Below, piece after piece: positions 20,780 through 33,068 of a DNA stretch of 64,000 nt (position 1 is the stretch's first letter; each line of letters opens with the position of its first letter). The translations under genes and the position numbers were made by a program. The stretch is from Tilletiaria anomala UBC 951 (lineage: Eukaryota > Basidiomycota > Exobasidiomycetes > Georgefischeriales > Tilletiariaceae), in contig NW_013546969.1 of the NCBI RefSeq assembly GCF_000711695.1, positions 53,192 to 117,191 on the forward strand, read 5' to 3'. The notes beneath the pieces were generated by a model. The model was not told the DNA's origin, did no database searches, and saw only the letters and a list, made by a program, of their open reading frames with translations.

Positions 20780-23047
20780 TTAACCATACTTCTCGTCGAA
20801 CGAGTTGGTCGCGGCTGTAGCATTGCCGACAGCGTCCTGCTTGCCGTACACTCCTTCGTCAAGGTTGTTCAGAGCGTCTTCCTCCTTATCGAGATTGTGG
20901 AAGAAGAACCAGAAAAGGCAGCCCCCGACGAAAGCCAGGCCGGCAAAGACGCCGTAGTTGATCACCAGGTTCGGGTCACCGGCGAGCTCGACGAACGCAA
21001 AACCGAGCGCGTTGGCGAGTGCCGTCTGAAACAGGTACAGCGACATGACGAGCGACTTCATGTTGCCGGGTGCCTTGGTGAACGCGTACTCGAGACCGGT
21101 AATCGATGTAAAGATCTCCGACAACGCGATAAGCGCGTAGCAGCCCGACTGGATCCACATGCTCATCGGCGCCGGGGGGCACTGGATGCTCGTGCCAGGG
21201 AGGTTTCCTGACGTGTCCGTGCCGCAGGGGCTCTTGACGTAGATGTAGTGCTGCAAGCGTGCAACAGGCCGATCAGCACGCATCCTGTACGACCAGACAC
21301 GATCGGGACTACTCACCTGCACGACGGCAGCCCAGACCATCGCGAATGAGGCGCAGAAGAAACCGGCGCAGATCTATGAGAGTGCGGCAAGCAAAAGGAG
21401 GCGGGATGAGCACACATGCGCTACAATCAAAAGACACGCCGCGCACGCTACTTACGCGCTTGAGCGGGCTGAAGTTAAAGCCGAAGCGGCGCAGGAGCGG
21501 GTAGACGATCCAGTCAAGGAAGGGAACGAGAACAATGATGAAGAGCGGATCGAGTTGCGCGGTGATCTCATTGGGCACGCCATTCTTGACCATCACGCCA
21601 GCTTGACTGGTAAGGTTGTCTGCACGGAAGAACATGATACAGAATAAAGGGAGAAGAATCAGCGACAGTACACTCGACCGTAGAGCATTCCGCATCATGC
21701 TTTGCGACGCACTGTTGATCTGGTTGTAGCAGAGCCAGTAGAGCGGGTAAAGGCCAAAGACGGCGCACGCCTTGAAGCCACGGCGGACCTCCATGACCCA
21801 CTGGTCGTCGAAGGTCATCCACTTAGGTCTGTCCTCGGCGGCAAAGCTGCTTGGTAAGACGTTGGTCCAGAAGTCGTCGGCGCGGGGGTTGAAACTCCAG
21901 CCGCGACGGCGTATCGCGAAGCGCAGTAGGCGCAGCGCGTTCGCCAGCACTGAACCCGAGGGTGGCGAGCGCACATAGCGGTTCCGCCCAAAGTATAGCA
22001 CGGGGATGCACAGCAAGAAGACAACCGTCGGCAGCGTGAAGGCAAGCCAGTAGCCAACGTATTTGGCACTGAACGACATGCCGACCTGGCCCAGGACGGC
22101 GCCAATCTGCAAGACGAAAAGCAAAGGGCGGAAATAGGGGTTAGTGCGTGTTCTGGCCTGTCGGGTCTCCTGTCCACTCACGTTGATGGCAAGGTAAAAG
22201 TACATAAATAGCCGCGAAATGGTGAGCGTGGGGTCGACGATGACGCGCTCGCCGGAATTGGTGACGCGCACGATCTGCTTCTGCCCGGCGACCTGCTCGG
22301 CGATGAGAGGGGCGACGTTGGACTTGAAGAAGCCGGTGCCGAAGCCCATGACGATGACGCTGATGACAAAGCAGGCCAGTGCGCCGTCCGGGTTATCCAT
22401 GACATGGGGAATGCCGTTGATGATGAGCATGATGTGTCCGATTGACGCGATGGCGACGGCGATGCAGATTGTCTTGAATCGGCCCCAGTGCGCGTCGGCG
22501 AGGTAGGCGCCGAGGAGCGGCGTGCAGTACACCCAGAACGAGTTGAACGTTGTCAGCCCCGTCGCGACCTTCTGGCCCATGCCGAGCGCGCCAGCGTTGC
22601 CCTCATGGCTGCGGTTGGCGCCAGTGAGGCCGCCATAGTCGTATGATGGGCGCGGACGCTGAATGTAATTTTGGAAAACCTGCGTGCAGCCGTAGTATGA
22701 GAAGCGCTCTGCTAGCTCGCAGAATGCGACCCAGAACGCCATCCAGGGCAGAGCGGCGGGTACGCGGCGGAGCGTGCGGCGCTCATCCTCGGTTGGGTAG
22801 ACCAGCCCGTTGTCTGACAGATGCAACCCCTCGATCTTGCTTGGCACAGTGAGCGGGCGGCCGATGGCCGCCTCAGGGTGCTTGGCGCCGTCTGCCTGAG
22901 CATTGTGGATGACGGCCTCACCGGCGGCGGCGTACTCGACCGTGTCTGCGTTTGCGTCTGTTGCGGATGGAAAAGGAGAAAGCGATGGTACTCGGTCAGG
23001 GCAGCTGGACGATCCGGTCATTGAACCTCGCCGCACTCACCCGACAT
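20780..23047 (-). CDS. PTR2: proton-coupled oligopeptide transporter, POT/PTR2 family
   Basis: Proposed exons: 23047-23041, 22957-22182, 22106-21456, 21373-21317 and 21250-20780, 653 residues. PTR2 transporters import di- and tripeptides with protons at the plasma membrane. Family marks: ELAERFSYYG (TM1, ExxER-type), FNSFWVYCTPLLGAYLADAHWGRFKTI, GFGTGFFKSNVAPLIAEQ, a loop around LLRFAIRR, GLYPLYWLCYNQ, and a C-terminal block SEIFTSITGLEYAFTKAPGNMKS, which is the second PTR2 signature. About twelve hydrophobic segments are visible. The first coding exon would be only 7 nt (ATGTCGG) and gives MSDANADTVEY. The alternative, translating through, gives a Ser/Arg-rich N terminus without a good ATG. 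Confidence 0.88.
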
Positions 23048-25548
23048 GATGGTTTTAGTTGTCCTTTGCTACTCGGCGCTGCTCCTTCTTTTGTTCCTTC
23101 TGATGTGGCTAGGAGAAGGAAGGCCGGGGATCTGCACAGCAAAGCAGGATGGACGAGGGTGGGGGCTGGAAGCAGGGACGGGTAGTGATGGAGGTAAATA
23201 TAAATGCGACGTAGAAGATTGCGCACTCCACTATCAGTTGATCCTCATCCTCATTGTTCGCTAGCCCTGCCTTGACATGCTCTCTCGTCTCCTCTGCTCT
23301 CGTGCCCCCGTTACTCTGCCGCCCCTGCTGAGTGTCCACGAGACTCGACCACAGCACATGGCTGCTCGCGCGCGGGCAGGTCCCCAGATTGTAGTCGCTG
23401 CCACCTACCCAGCAATCAGGGACAGAGCATAATAGAGCGGCCTGCTGCCAGTCGAAGTGGGTGGTGCCACATGCACGGGTCCTCCTCTGCCCCTCTGGCT
23501 TCTGGAGAAGACGGTCTGAAACGAATTTAAACCGATAGCGTGATCGGGCGCAGCCGGTATTGCATCTCGTCAGTCATCTGAGCGAGGCTGGAGCAGGGCG
23601 TGGGTACCTTGCCTGACGCCCACCATGTGCCAGCGCCTTCCCACCGATACGGGTTGCAAGTTTGAAAAGGGGCGGAACGCCACAGCCAGAAATCTCAGTT
23701 TAGCACGTAATTTTAGGCCCTGTCTGCATTTGGAGCGGCGGACTGCGGCGGCGATACTCTGATGGCTGCACCCTTGTCCATCGCTCCTGCCTCGGATCAT
23801 CCATCGGGCAGTCGAGCAAGGGTTGCCCGAGTGCTCGGTGCTGGTGACAATGCAGAAGGCGGGCACTGGAGCGCGGTATGATGCTCTCATGTCGCGTGAA
23901 CGCGCGTGCTAGACCCCGGTGGGTGGGGGGAGGCTCTGGAGCAGTGAGGAGCCACCCTTCAAACTACTATTTTACGAACGACCGAGATTCGGCACCTTGC
24001 CAGCAGCGACGGGACTAAGGTACTGTTCCTCCGGCCTGGACAGCCAAAGTGGGCCTTTCCACTGCCTCCTTTGACACTGTCCTTTCTGGGGGTTTCTAGC
24101 CCATCCTTGCGAGTCGAATGGCAACCCTCAAAATGACCACGAACTATGCACCTCCGTCGAGATTTCGTTGAAGATTCGCACATCGAAGCGACCTGCATTT
24201 CTCTCCTGGATGTCGACATCAAGCATCGAAATGTCGAGATCTGCGGTCGGCCTGGCGTCGGGGCTGTTCAGCCGATTGTCGAGGTGACACTTTCTCATCA
24301 CATTCTGTAATTTGTTGGACAACGACAGAGCGCCGTTCAAGTGGGTTCGCTTCTCCAGATTTGAGACGTCAGCCCTGAAAAAAAGATAAGGGGCTACGTG
24401 CAGAGCGCTGCCACTGCGCGTGTCTGATTCAGCAACCCGCAGCCCCCGCACGTAGCACAGTGTATCGAACAACCTCATTTACAACCACGAGGCCCTTTGT
24501 TGCCAAGCACCCGCCCCGACCGCGTGTACCGCCGAATATGTATGTACGCACACAAACAAAATCGACCTATGGCCAGGCAAGAGGAAGATAAGAAAAGCAG
24601 CAATCTCATTAGGACTCTCTCCAATGACAATTTTAGCCCCAACTAGTGGTTTTGGTTGAGGCTAGCCCATAGTCCAACGATATCCCAGACGTGTGTGTAG
24701 GGGACGATGACTGCCAGAGTCCACATGGCAGTGCCCAGTATACAGTTACCGAACCGCCCACGTCTCCCGCGGCTCCGACCGAATGAATGAGCCGCGCCGC
24801 CCTCCTATCTGTGACACGCCTCCTGCAACACTTGATACTGTTGCCATTAATTGCTGCTTCTGATTTTTGATGGCAGGGAACCGGAGCTCAACAAGTTTAG
24901 TTTTCATGATTTGGTTTTAGGCCTGTGGGTACGGCAGTGCCGAATCGTCTTGTATTTGTGGCGCGATGCTATGTCTATCTATACATGTGCATTTCGCATC
25001 GTGTACAGCGGTTGCACGCTGCAGGTATGTACTACCCATGGCTCGCGCAGCCATCAGCTCGCACGTATAGAGTGTTGTTTGCACACGCGGGTTGCGCGGC
25101 TGTGGCTCCTGTATGCGGATATGCATGCATGTACGACTTGACCAAGCCAGTAGTCAGTCGAAGAGTACAAAACGAGCTGTCTGGAGAGCAGTCGACATGG
25201 TATGCACATTTCGAGGGCGGGAAAAGAACGAGGGCAAGTACAAGGGGCTGACGACGACGATGGCAGGAACGAGGCTGCTGCGAAAGTACAACACTGGGAT
25301 ATATACACGACAGCTCCCAGGGCGATGCAAGGAAAATAGCGAGAGAGCGGGGCGATCCCAGAAAAAAGAGAGATCCGAAAAGCGACGGCTGCTCATTAGC
25401 GATGCCGGGAGCGGGTGCGGAGGCGGAAGCGGCACAAATGCCTGTAGCCGGGCTTGCTGCATGTACAATGGGAAACTTGGACTAGACTGTTTGCGGTGAC
25501 TTGGGGACGGCGTGCATAGAGGCAAAGGCGGACAAGCACGTCCGCGGA
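23048..25548. other. intergenic, no gene seen
   Basis: About 2.5 kb between the PTR2 start and the chitin-synthase stop, both on the minus strand. The longest frames (for example 24128-24478 minus, 116 codons) show no recognisable pattern. It must include the PTR2 promoter and the chitin-synthase 3' UTR. The length suggests a large regulatory region or decayed sequence. Confidence 0.4.
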
Positions 25549-28500
25549 TCACCCGCTGATGAGGCGGATGAGCATGTAGAGCGTCGAGCCGATGAAGCGC
25601 ACGCACGCCATGCCGCCGACAAAGACGAGGACGAGGACCATGTAGACCTTTGTGCGTGTCGTCCCGCTGCGCGCCTCGAACGTGCTGCTGTCCGAGCCGG
25701 TGAGAATCGCCGACGCGAGCACGGCGTTCGACAGCGCCCATGCAAGGACGACGTTGGTGCGGATGTTTTTGTAGTAGTCCATCCGCCGCACTTCCTTCTC
25801 CTCGCGCGACGCGTCGCCGCGGATGATCATCGGCCGCGTGCGCAACTTGTGCAGGGCCTCGTCGTACGCAGCGTCAATGTCCGCCTGTGCCGTCGGCAGC
25901 GTGATCTCCACAGTCCCTTTTCCCGACGCGGTGACCGCGCCGAGGTCGGTCGAGACCGTGCTTTCGCCCTTGGTGCCCCAACTAAAGTCATGCAGGTTGC
26001 AGAACGCGTAGATGTTCAGCACGTTCACGTACGTTGGCGCCAGCAGCAAGTACTGGATAAAAGACGTGACCAGGTGCAACGGGTCGCACGCTATCACCGA
26101 GCTCATCAGGTATACACCGTACGTCGCCAGCACTGAGACGACCATTTGTGCGCTGCAGGAACGAAGCATACATTTGGTCAGCGAACGGGGAGATATAGGA
26201 GTCACACAACCGGTTCGCAAACTCACTAAATGGCGTTGTGCACATTGTGCACGGCCTGGATAAAGCACAGCACAGCTGCGAGCATCATGTACGCCGTGCA
26301 CACTGCAAATATGATCACCGCCGCGAGGTACTTCCACTTGGACCCTTGGGGCCTGTTTCCGAGAGCAAAGATGAAGCATGCGATGACCGTGCCAAGGTAA
26401 GTGTACTCTACGATCGTGTTCAGGATCGAGATTTTGGGTAGGTGGAACGACGGCGCCTCGAGCGAGCGCGACAGCAAGATGAAGAAAATGGCGTAGTTCG
26501 CCAGCGAGAACCACGCAAAGCACAAGTTGATCAGCGAGTACACTGACTCGGCGACCAGCGCCGTCTTGCGCCAGACGCTGTGGCTGCTCTGCAGGAATTG
26601 ACGAAAGTGCCATAACGCATATACCGCCGCGAAGAACGAGCCGTTGAGCCAGCGGCGGCGCTGAGAGATGAACTCTGCGAGCGTGTCCGGCACATCCGTG
26701 ACGCCGCGGGCGCTCTTGACGTACTTGAGCACCCAGCTCGAGTCGCGCTTCGCCGCCAGCTCAAAGCACAGGATACGGTCCTCGGCGAGGTACATGTTCG
26801 ACGTGAACACGTCCGCCTCGGCGCCGAGGTGCGTCTCTCCCTTGAAGTATGACGCGAGCGGGCCGTGCCCGAGCGAGTCGTTCTGCAGCGCAATGTAGCG
26901 GTACGCCGAGAAGGCGCCCGGAAGGACACTGATGTATCCAAAGACTGACTCGGTCGTCTTGTCGAGGATATTGCTGATTTTGTACTCGAAGTTCTGCGCT
27001 GCAACGAGCGGATTGAGCAGCGCAGGGCCCAGCCCAAATCGGCCCTTGGTGTCGGCGCAGATCTCGCCACACGCGCCGGCGACGTTCGAGTTCAAGTCGA
27101 ATGCCTTCCAGAGGTAGTAGATCGACTTGTTCTCTGGGCGCGTGCCGACGTCGAGGAGGATGCACACGTTGGGCTGTAGAACGGGCGCGAACGCATTGAA
27201 GAACCAGCGGTGCGAGTTGATCTTCTTCTTGTTGTGCTCCTTGAGGCAGAAGATGATCTGCATGGGCACCAGCCCGCGCTCTGCGCCTTTGAACTGCAGG
27301 TTCGTGTCGATCGAAAGCTGCGTCGTATACTCGTACACGTGGGCCTGTACCACCTTGTTGTTCACCACGTTTTTCGCCACGCCGTCCTGGTACACACCCA
27401 TCGCGGCCAGACAGTCCAGCACGCGAGGATGCACCTTCTTGCGCCCGTCCGCGACGATCGCCACGACGACCTTTTTCCAGCCATCCACGCCCCACGTTCG
27501 CGACTTGTTCCGCGAGCACAGGTGCGCGATGTTTTTCATGACTCCGTGCATGGTGCGCGTGAAGACTAGTCGCGCGTAATAAGGTGAAATGTGGGTGGTC
27601 AGGGTGCCGTTCCTTTCTTTCCCCACGCAGTTGCCAAGCAGCCCCGACACTCACGAATTTCATCCTCGTTGTACATTGTCACGCAGATAAAGATCTCCGT
27701 GTGGCGATGGAACAGCGCAGGACGCAGCGTGTAGCTGTTTTCGGAGAACTCGTCCGGGTCGCACGTGACGGCCGTGTATCGCATGTTCATGTATTCGTCT
27801 TCGCCCCTGCGTGTCAGGAAGCTCTGCAGCTTGGTCGGCACAGGGCAGTCGAGGACGAGGTTACCCTGCGTGAGCTTGACATTTTTCTTGGTCTTGTGCC
27901 GCCGCAGCTGCGCGCCGCGCGCGGGAGCAGGGCCAAAGTGCTGCGTGTCGAGCGCAGGAATACCTACACCGTCGAGGCGCGATCCGTCGCCGGTCAGAAA
28001 GCCGGGCCCATTGCCCTCTTCATCCAAGTGGGTTTCCTTGTGCCCAAGCGTCGTCCCATCCTCGTCACCGTAGTATGGACTCGGAATATAGGCGGCCGCA
28101 TTGCTGAAAGGGTCGGGTGTGGAGAACTCCTTGTCGTCGTCATATGCGCTTGCAGGGCTGAAGATATCCTCGGGCCCGCGCTGAGCACCGTACGAGTCTC
28201 CACTGCGGTTGTCGTACGACGCCAATGCAGGCCCGGTGCCGTAGTACGTGTAGCCGGCGTCATTGTCTACCTTTTCGTCCTCAACGACCATGCCAGGAGA
28301 GTAACTGCGCATGATGTTGTCGTCGTCATATGACGCTGCTGACTGGCTGTGCGAGGAAGCAACGGGGCCGTATTGCGCATCGGCGAGCAGTGTAGGCAGA
28401 TGCGCCGAGAGCCCCTCGTTCCCGCCAGCTGCATACGGTGGAGCAGACGACGGCGGCGGTCGACCTCCTGCTGCGTAGCCATAGGATGATGGCCCGTTTT

Positions 28501-28831
28501 CGCTAATCGGGCTCATGATCGCAGCGGCGCGATATGGGCTTGCAGAATCGGCACCGCTGCCATTAGCACCACTCGCGAGAGCGTTCGCAGCTTCGGCATA
28601 GAAGCTTTCGCTAAGCTGCGGCGCGTGGCCACCTCTGCCGCCGCCTCGCATGTTGATGGCCCGATGGGCAGGCACGGCATGGACGTCCCCGAATGGTGAA
28701 TGTCCTGTCGAGCTGGCTGCTGCCACTGCTGCTGCGGCTGCGTTTGCTTCGTATGCGTCAGCTGGGTAGAGTGCCGCGTGGTCATCGTCGTCGGCCTGGC
28801 CAAGATGGCCGTACTCATATCGACCTGCCAT
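25549..28831 (-). CDS. chitin synthase, class I/II type (division 1)
   Basis: Exons 28831-27655, 27565-26227 and 26152-25549 encode 1039 residues. The enzyme polymerises GlcNAc from UDP-GlcNAc into chitin and extrudes it through the plasma membrane. The first 290 residues are Ala/Gly/Ser/Tyr-rich and disordered. Then come the class I/II hallmark region ([28 protein letters not shown]), [49 protein letters not shown], the catalytic [11 protein letters not shown] and QRRRWLNGS (about residues 650-700). Multiple C-terminal membrane spans follow. The two introns interrupt NEDEI/LFTRTMHG and NAI/YAQMVVS and both restore the frame. The ATG at 28831 (MAGRYEYGH) is the first in this frame. A class III enzyme is less likely, given the [10 protein letters not shown] block. 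Confidence 0.92.
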
Positions 28832-29916
28832 TTTGAGTGATCGACGCCCTTTACTGCCTGGTGACAGAAAGGCGGGCACTAGGAAGGAGTGAGGGAAAAG
28901 GCTTGCTTTTCAGGTTCAACGCACACGGACAGTGCTTGAATGCAATTAGAGAGATGAGTTGGGCTGCGGTGCGGTGCGTGGCCTCACTTTGCAATGCGAG
29001 TGCACTTGAGATTGAGGTCGTCGCATCCGCTCTCCCGAGTCCGAGGGAACTGAAAAAAGTCGCGTGAGGAGGCGAAGAGAGAGCACGTTGCAACAATGCT
29101 CGGCCGGTCGCGAAGGTCGTACGAAAAGAGAAGGTGTCCGTCACCTCTCGACGATTCGAGCAAGACGCAGGTAGCAGGTTGACGACACTTTCCTGCCATG
29201 GCAAGAGCCAAGGGATGGAAGAGGTGGACCGCTGGACGAGGATGATCCAACGTCCAGATGGAGGAACGCGGGCCCGCCGCGACGGCGTGCATGCATCTCA
29301 TCGAGTGGTGTCTGTGCACTGCGACTGCATCACGTGCCTGCTCATATTTGCAGCACAGCGCGCGGCTGGGCTACCGCCAGGGGGGCAGTCAAAACAAGCA
29401 TCCACACGCGCACACGCGTGGCATAGACCATCACTCAACAGGGGTAACGCGTCGGGCTCAACTGGCCATCTCCCGAATCCCGAGTCCCATGCGAGACAGG
29501 CAACTCGAAGGTAGACCGTCGAAATAACCATTGACCGACTCCTACTGCCATGCCGATGATGGTCGTTTCGTTGTGAGAATACAGAGAACAGATCCAGGAA
29601 AACCAGGATATGTGAAGCGGGGAGGCATGGAAGCATAGAAGCATGGAAACGTCACATCAAAACAGGGTGGCACGAATCGAGCAGTGAGCCTGTTTGAAGG
29701 GTCATCACTCGTCCATGCCTTCCTTTGAAGAGTGATTGTGATTGTTTGACGTGCTGACAGCGCTCAAGGAGCCCTTCGATCAGGGAAGACGAGCCATAGG
29801 AATCTGTATTCGCCGCAGACGCTGCGTGAGGAAAGCGCTCGCGCGAAACTTCATGAGCTATATATTGAGAGCGTGCTTTTTGTGGTATTCTTACACAGTG
29901 ATCCCTGATGTCTTGC
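28832..29916. promoter_or_regulatory. upstream region of chitin synthase
   Basis: About 1.1 kb between the chitin-synthase start and the stop of the TENA gene (both minus). No conserved frame. It should hold the chitin-synthase promoter and the 3' UTR of the TENA gene; no specific motif is claimed. Confidence 0.4.
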
Positions 29917-30898
29917 CTATGACAATCCCCCGCCAGCATCCCAGAATCTTTCCTCGTACCACAGCGTCTGGCGCCACACCTCCTCATATGACGCCAGTCT
30001 GGCCCCTTGTGCATCAGTGCAGAATTCGTCCGTGAGCTCACGGATTTCCTGGACAAAAGCGACGAACTCCCTCGATGTCCAGTTCTCGATAAAGTGTCGC
30101 AGAGCCGTGTTGGGACGCGCGGACGGATCTACAATCGAAGACCATGGCGCCTGAGACAAGGCGCAGGTCCAGGCCGTGAGGTAGAGCTAAGAAGAATGCA
30201 AGAGGGTGTGTGTGTATATGTCAAATTCAGCCGCTATACAGAGGAAAGGATTGATGAGCAACTCACCTCCTCCATGGCCCATAGCAGGATCAGCTGCTCT
30301 TCAAAGCTGCCCGTTGTGGCTATATGGACTATCCAGTCGATGTATGCCTGCGAGATCAGCCGGGGAGTCAATGCGGCCCGCTGTGATGCATGCTTGATCT
30401 AGACGTACCTTTGTCACTGGGGCATACGGACCCAGCAGCTCATCTGTATTTTCAGCTTTCAGGCTCAAGCCAAAGTCTGCTGCCGTCTGCTCGAAAAAGT
30501 TGATCTCTCTGGAATGCACAAAGCATGTCTGGGAATCAATGCGTATCACATGCTCAGTGCGCCTGTTAGCACTCATCAGAGCAGGTTGCTGCTACACAAG
30601 CTCACCTATCTATATTGCTCAGCGCCGCCGCAAGCAGCTTCCTGACTCTTGCCGCGCGCTGACTTTTTGCCGTGCCAGGGGCCTCGTCGCTAACAGGCAT
30701 GCGGGCGAGCATGAGCCCAAGCAGGCGGACATAGCCGATGCTCGCATACAGCCGGTCTTGACGCAGCCACGCCTCTAACGCGAGCGCCGGCAGCTCCCCA
30801 CTTCCGGCTGCGCGGAGGAATGCATGCTGCGTTGCGCGCTTGAACGAGGCGGTGTGCTGCAAGAGCAAGTGCTCTGTGATTGAACTGATCTGTGACAT
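29917..30898 (-). CDS. TENA/THI-4 family protein
   Basis: Four exons, 30898-30606, 30508-30409, 30347-30267 and 30186-29917, give 247 residues. The fold is haem-oxygenase-like; bacterial TenA is an aminopyrimidine aminohydrolase in thiamine salvage, while the substrate of stand-alone fungal members is uncertain. Visible landmarks: LRQDRLYASIGYVRLLG in exon 1, REINFFEQTAADFGL across the first intron, AYIDWIVHIA and LILLWAMEELYLTAW (the helix where TenA proteins carry E..Y), NWTSREFVAFV, and a C-terminal WYEERFWD with the Glu expected of TenA active sites. No ThiD kinase domain is attached. The start at MSQISS is preferred to an in-frame CTG/ATG-poor extension upstream. It lies head-to-head with the NmrA-like gene. 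Confidence 0.82.
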
Positions 30899-31556
30899 CT
30901 TTCTGGCGTGATTCCAGCACGGCATCGGCCAACATACAGCCTAAAGCAGGTCGATGGCGATCTCGCCTTGCGATTGATATTGTGTTTTGGTTGGTTGTAG
31001 CGGCTTCGGTGTGCTTGCCGCATAGTCACTCGCAGCAGAAGCGCCTTCGAGGTCTGTGACGTGACCTAGTGCGTTTTCAAAGATCCATTATCTCCGTGAC
31101 TTGCGGCAGAGCGATTGGCATCTTGCCAGAACCCCCACCTGTCCAAGACCGCCAGCAACACTTCAGCAATCACATCGCACATGAGCACTTTTAGGCTCGC
31201 GGCAATTCATCCATTTCATTGGCTTGATCTCGGCCGTAAGAGCAACTAGGACGATAAAGCGGATCCCGATTCCGTGCTCGAGTGAGAGCGGAACGATGAT
31301 TGGGCTCCGCCCACATCCTTCCGGAAGGCAGGTCCGGAGATAGGATGAGGGTTAGACCAAGGTACTGTAGATAGCCACGTAATGGACCGATGTGGTCCTT
31401 GTTCATCTACCTGAGATCAAAGGGTATTAAAGGCGACACTTCGTTGATGTTACCTTGCATCCCTTACCTCACAGCAGATTATCAGCAATCATCATCATCA
31501 ACAGCAGCATTCAAGACTAGCATTCCATCTGCCTCGTTGACCACCAGCTTTGCAAG
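30899..31556. promoter_or_regulatory. bidirectional promoter region TENA / NmrA-like
   Basis: About 660 bp separate the two divergent start codons. A TATTAAAG sequence near 31424 lies about 130 bp before the NmrA-like ATG and is a weak TATA candidate. Nothing else was recognised. Confidence 0.4.
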
Positions 31557-32525
31557 ATGTCACCTTCCAACGGAATCCAGACGGTCGCCCTGGCCGGTGT
31601 CGGAAATATCGGCTCGCCTCTCGCATTCGAGTTTCTGGAGAATGGTCTAACGCTATCTATCCTCACACGCGACACTTCCAAAGCCGATCTGAAGCAATAC
31701 GCTGAAAAGGGCGCCAACCTGGTCCAAGTCGACTATTCGTCGGAAGCGCAGCTGACACAGGCGCTCAGAGGCATTGATGTAGTCGTGTCAACCTTGCCTT
31801 CAGGCTCAGATGATCAGGAGAAGAATCTTGCCAAGGCGGCCAAGCAGGCTGGCGTCAAGCTTTTTGTCAAGAGTGAATGGGGTCTCGATTACGATGCACC
31901 GAACATGGAGCCGGTCAATCCGATGATCGCATCCAAGATGCAACTTCGAGTAGAGCTGAAAGAGGTGCGTGCCATGTCCTTCGTTCGTCCAATCCGTGAG
32001 CGCTCTTTGATCTCCTCCCGTTCTCACCATCATCCGCAGGTTGGTCCTCCTATCTTCGTTGTTAGCAACGGCCTCTTTGCAACCTTGGCATTTAGTTCGT
32101 TCTTGGGCAGCCTCGACGCTGCAACACGGAAAGCCGTCATCAATGGCAATAGCGCGCAGAAGTTCAGCCTGACAGCGTTTGAGGACGTTGCTCGCTTCAC
32201 ACGTTTGGCGATCACCAGGCTGCCAATACCCCCAGCAGGCTCAAGTCGCGTCCTGCGCGTGCAGGGTTTCGCCGCTTCGTTCGACGACTTGATCGCAACT
32301 GCCGAACAGGTGGGCGGGAACAAGTTCGAGGTCGCGCACAAATCGTATGAATCAGTTGCGGACAAGCAGCTTGAGCCGAGCTTGGAGGGACTCATCGCTT
32401 GGCTGCTTGCGAGCCTTTCGGATGGACGCGGCTTGCTTCCGCAAGACAAGCTCACTCATGATGAGGTGGGGTTCAAGCCTTCCGTCGATATCAGGAAGAC
32501 CGTTGAGACCGTGCTAAAGGCGTGA
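31557..32525 (+). CDS. NmrA-like NAD(P)-binding protein
   Basis: Exons 31557-31964 and 32040-32525 give 297 residues. The N terminus is a Rossmann fold of the NmrA/isoflavone-reductase kind: VALAGVGNIGSPLA (glycine motif), LTILTR-type second strand SILTRD, then GIDVVVSTLP and AGVKLFVKSEWG. Such proteins act either as redox sensors or as small-molecule reductases; the substrate is not predictable here. The intron (GTGCGT...CCGCAG, 75 bp) is a multiple of three and has no stop, so the unspliced frame reads straight through with 25 extra residues (VRAMSFVRPIRE...). The spliced form is preferred because it joins RVELKE directly to VGPPIFVVSNGLF. Confidence 0.85.
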   Translation: MSPSNGIQTVALAGVGNIGSPLAFEFLENGLTLSILTRDTSKADLKQYAEKGANLVQVDYSSEAQLTQALRGIDVVVSTLPSGSDDQEKNLAKAAKQAGVKLFVKSEWGLDYDAPNMEPVNPMIASKMQLRVELKEVRAMSFVRPIRERSLISSRSHHHPQVGPPIFVVSNGLFATLAFSSFLGSLDAATRKAVINGNSAQKFSLTAFEDVARFTRLAITRLPIPPAGSSRVLRVQGFAASFDDLIATAEQVGGNKFEVAHKSYESVADKQLEPSLEGLIAWLLASLSDGRGLLPQDKLTHDEVGFKPSVDIRKTVETVLKA

Positions 32526-33068
32526 GCTCGTGTATGTTGGCAGCGTATCGCCGCGACCTCAATTACAGTATTCAAATATCTTCAGGAGTGCCTTCAGTTC
32601 CATCCCTTCGTAAAAATTGTTTCCAGTGGTAACATGCTTACATGAAATAAGAAAGCAGGCCGTACTACAGCTGAATAATGCGGAGAAAACAAAGTCCCAA
32701 TGAATTGTGTAGGCTAGCTAGCCAGCAGTTGCACCATATCGACCTTTCCCGAGCGACCCAAAACGCCCAGCGCCAGGTCGTGCATGGGAAAAGGTATGCG
32801 CGAGGCGAAAGCCTGAACCATCGGTATACAAAAAAGCTGGGCGTGTCACTCCGGGCGACAAGAAACCCCCAGCAGACCTTCGGAATGAGTAATGAGAAGT
32901 CGAAAAGGGAAAGTCGGCCTTGTCGAAAGGCAGTTCAGGCATGCATCAAAGGGCATCGAGCCATATATCGGGCCAAAGTAGTCGGATCGGAATGAAAAGC
33001 AGCGGAGCGCACCACCGGGATGCGTGCGTGCTGGCCTCAGCGCTATATATGAAGCGCCTCGTGATGAC
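32526..33068. other. convergent intergenic region, no gene seen
   Basis: About 540 bp between the stops of the NmrA-like gene and the expansin-like gene. It presumably holds both 3' UTRs. No conserved frame or RNA was recognised. Confidence 0.45.

Noticed and set aside
25501-26136. 211-codon plus-strand frame opposite the chitin synthase
   Set aside because: Antisense to the conserved C-terminal chitin-synthase exon; Arg/His/Asp-rich shadow.
30267-30347. Possible frameshift in exon 3 of the TENA gene
   Set aside because: A first reading suggested an extra base, but recounting shows the exon is 81 nt and open, and the full CDS sums to 744 nt.
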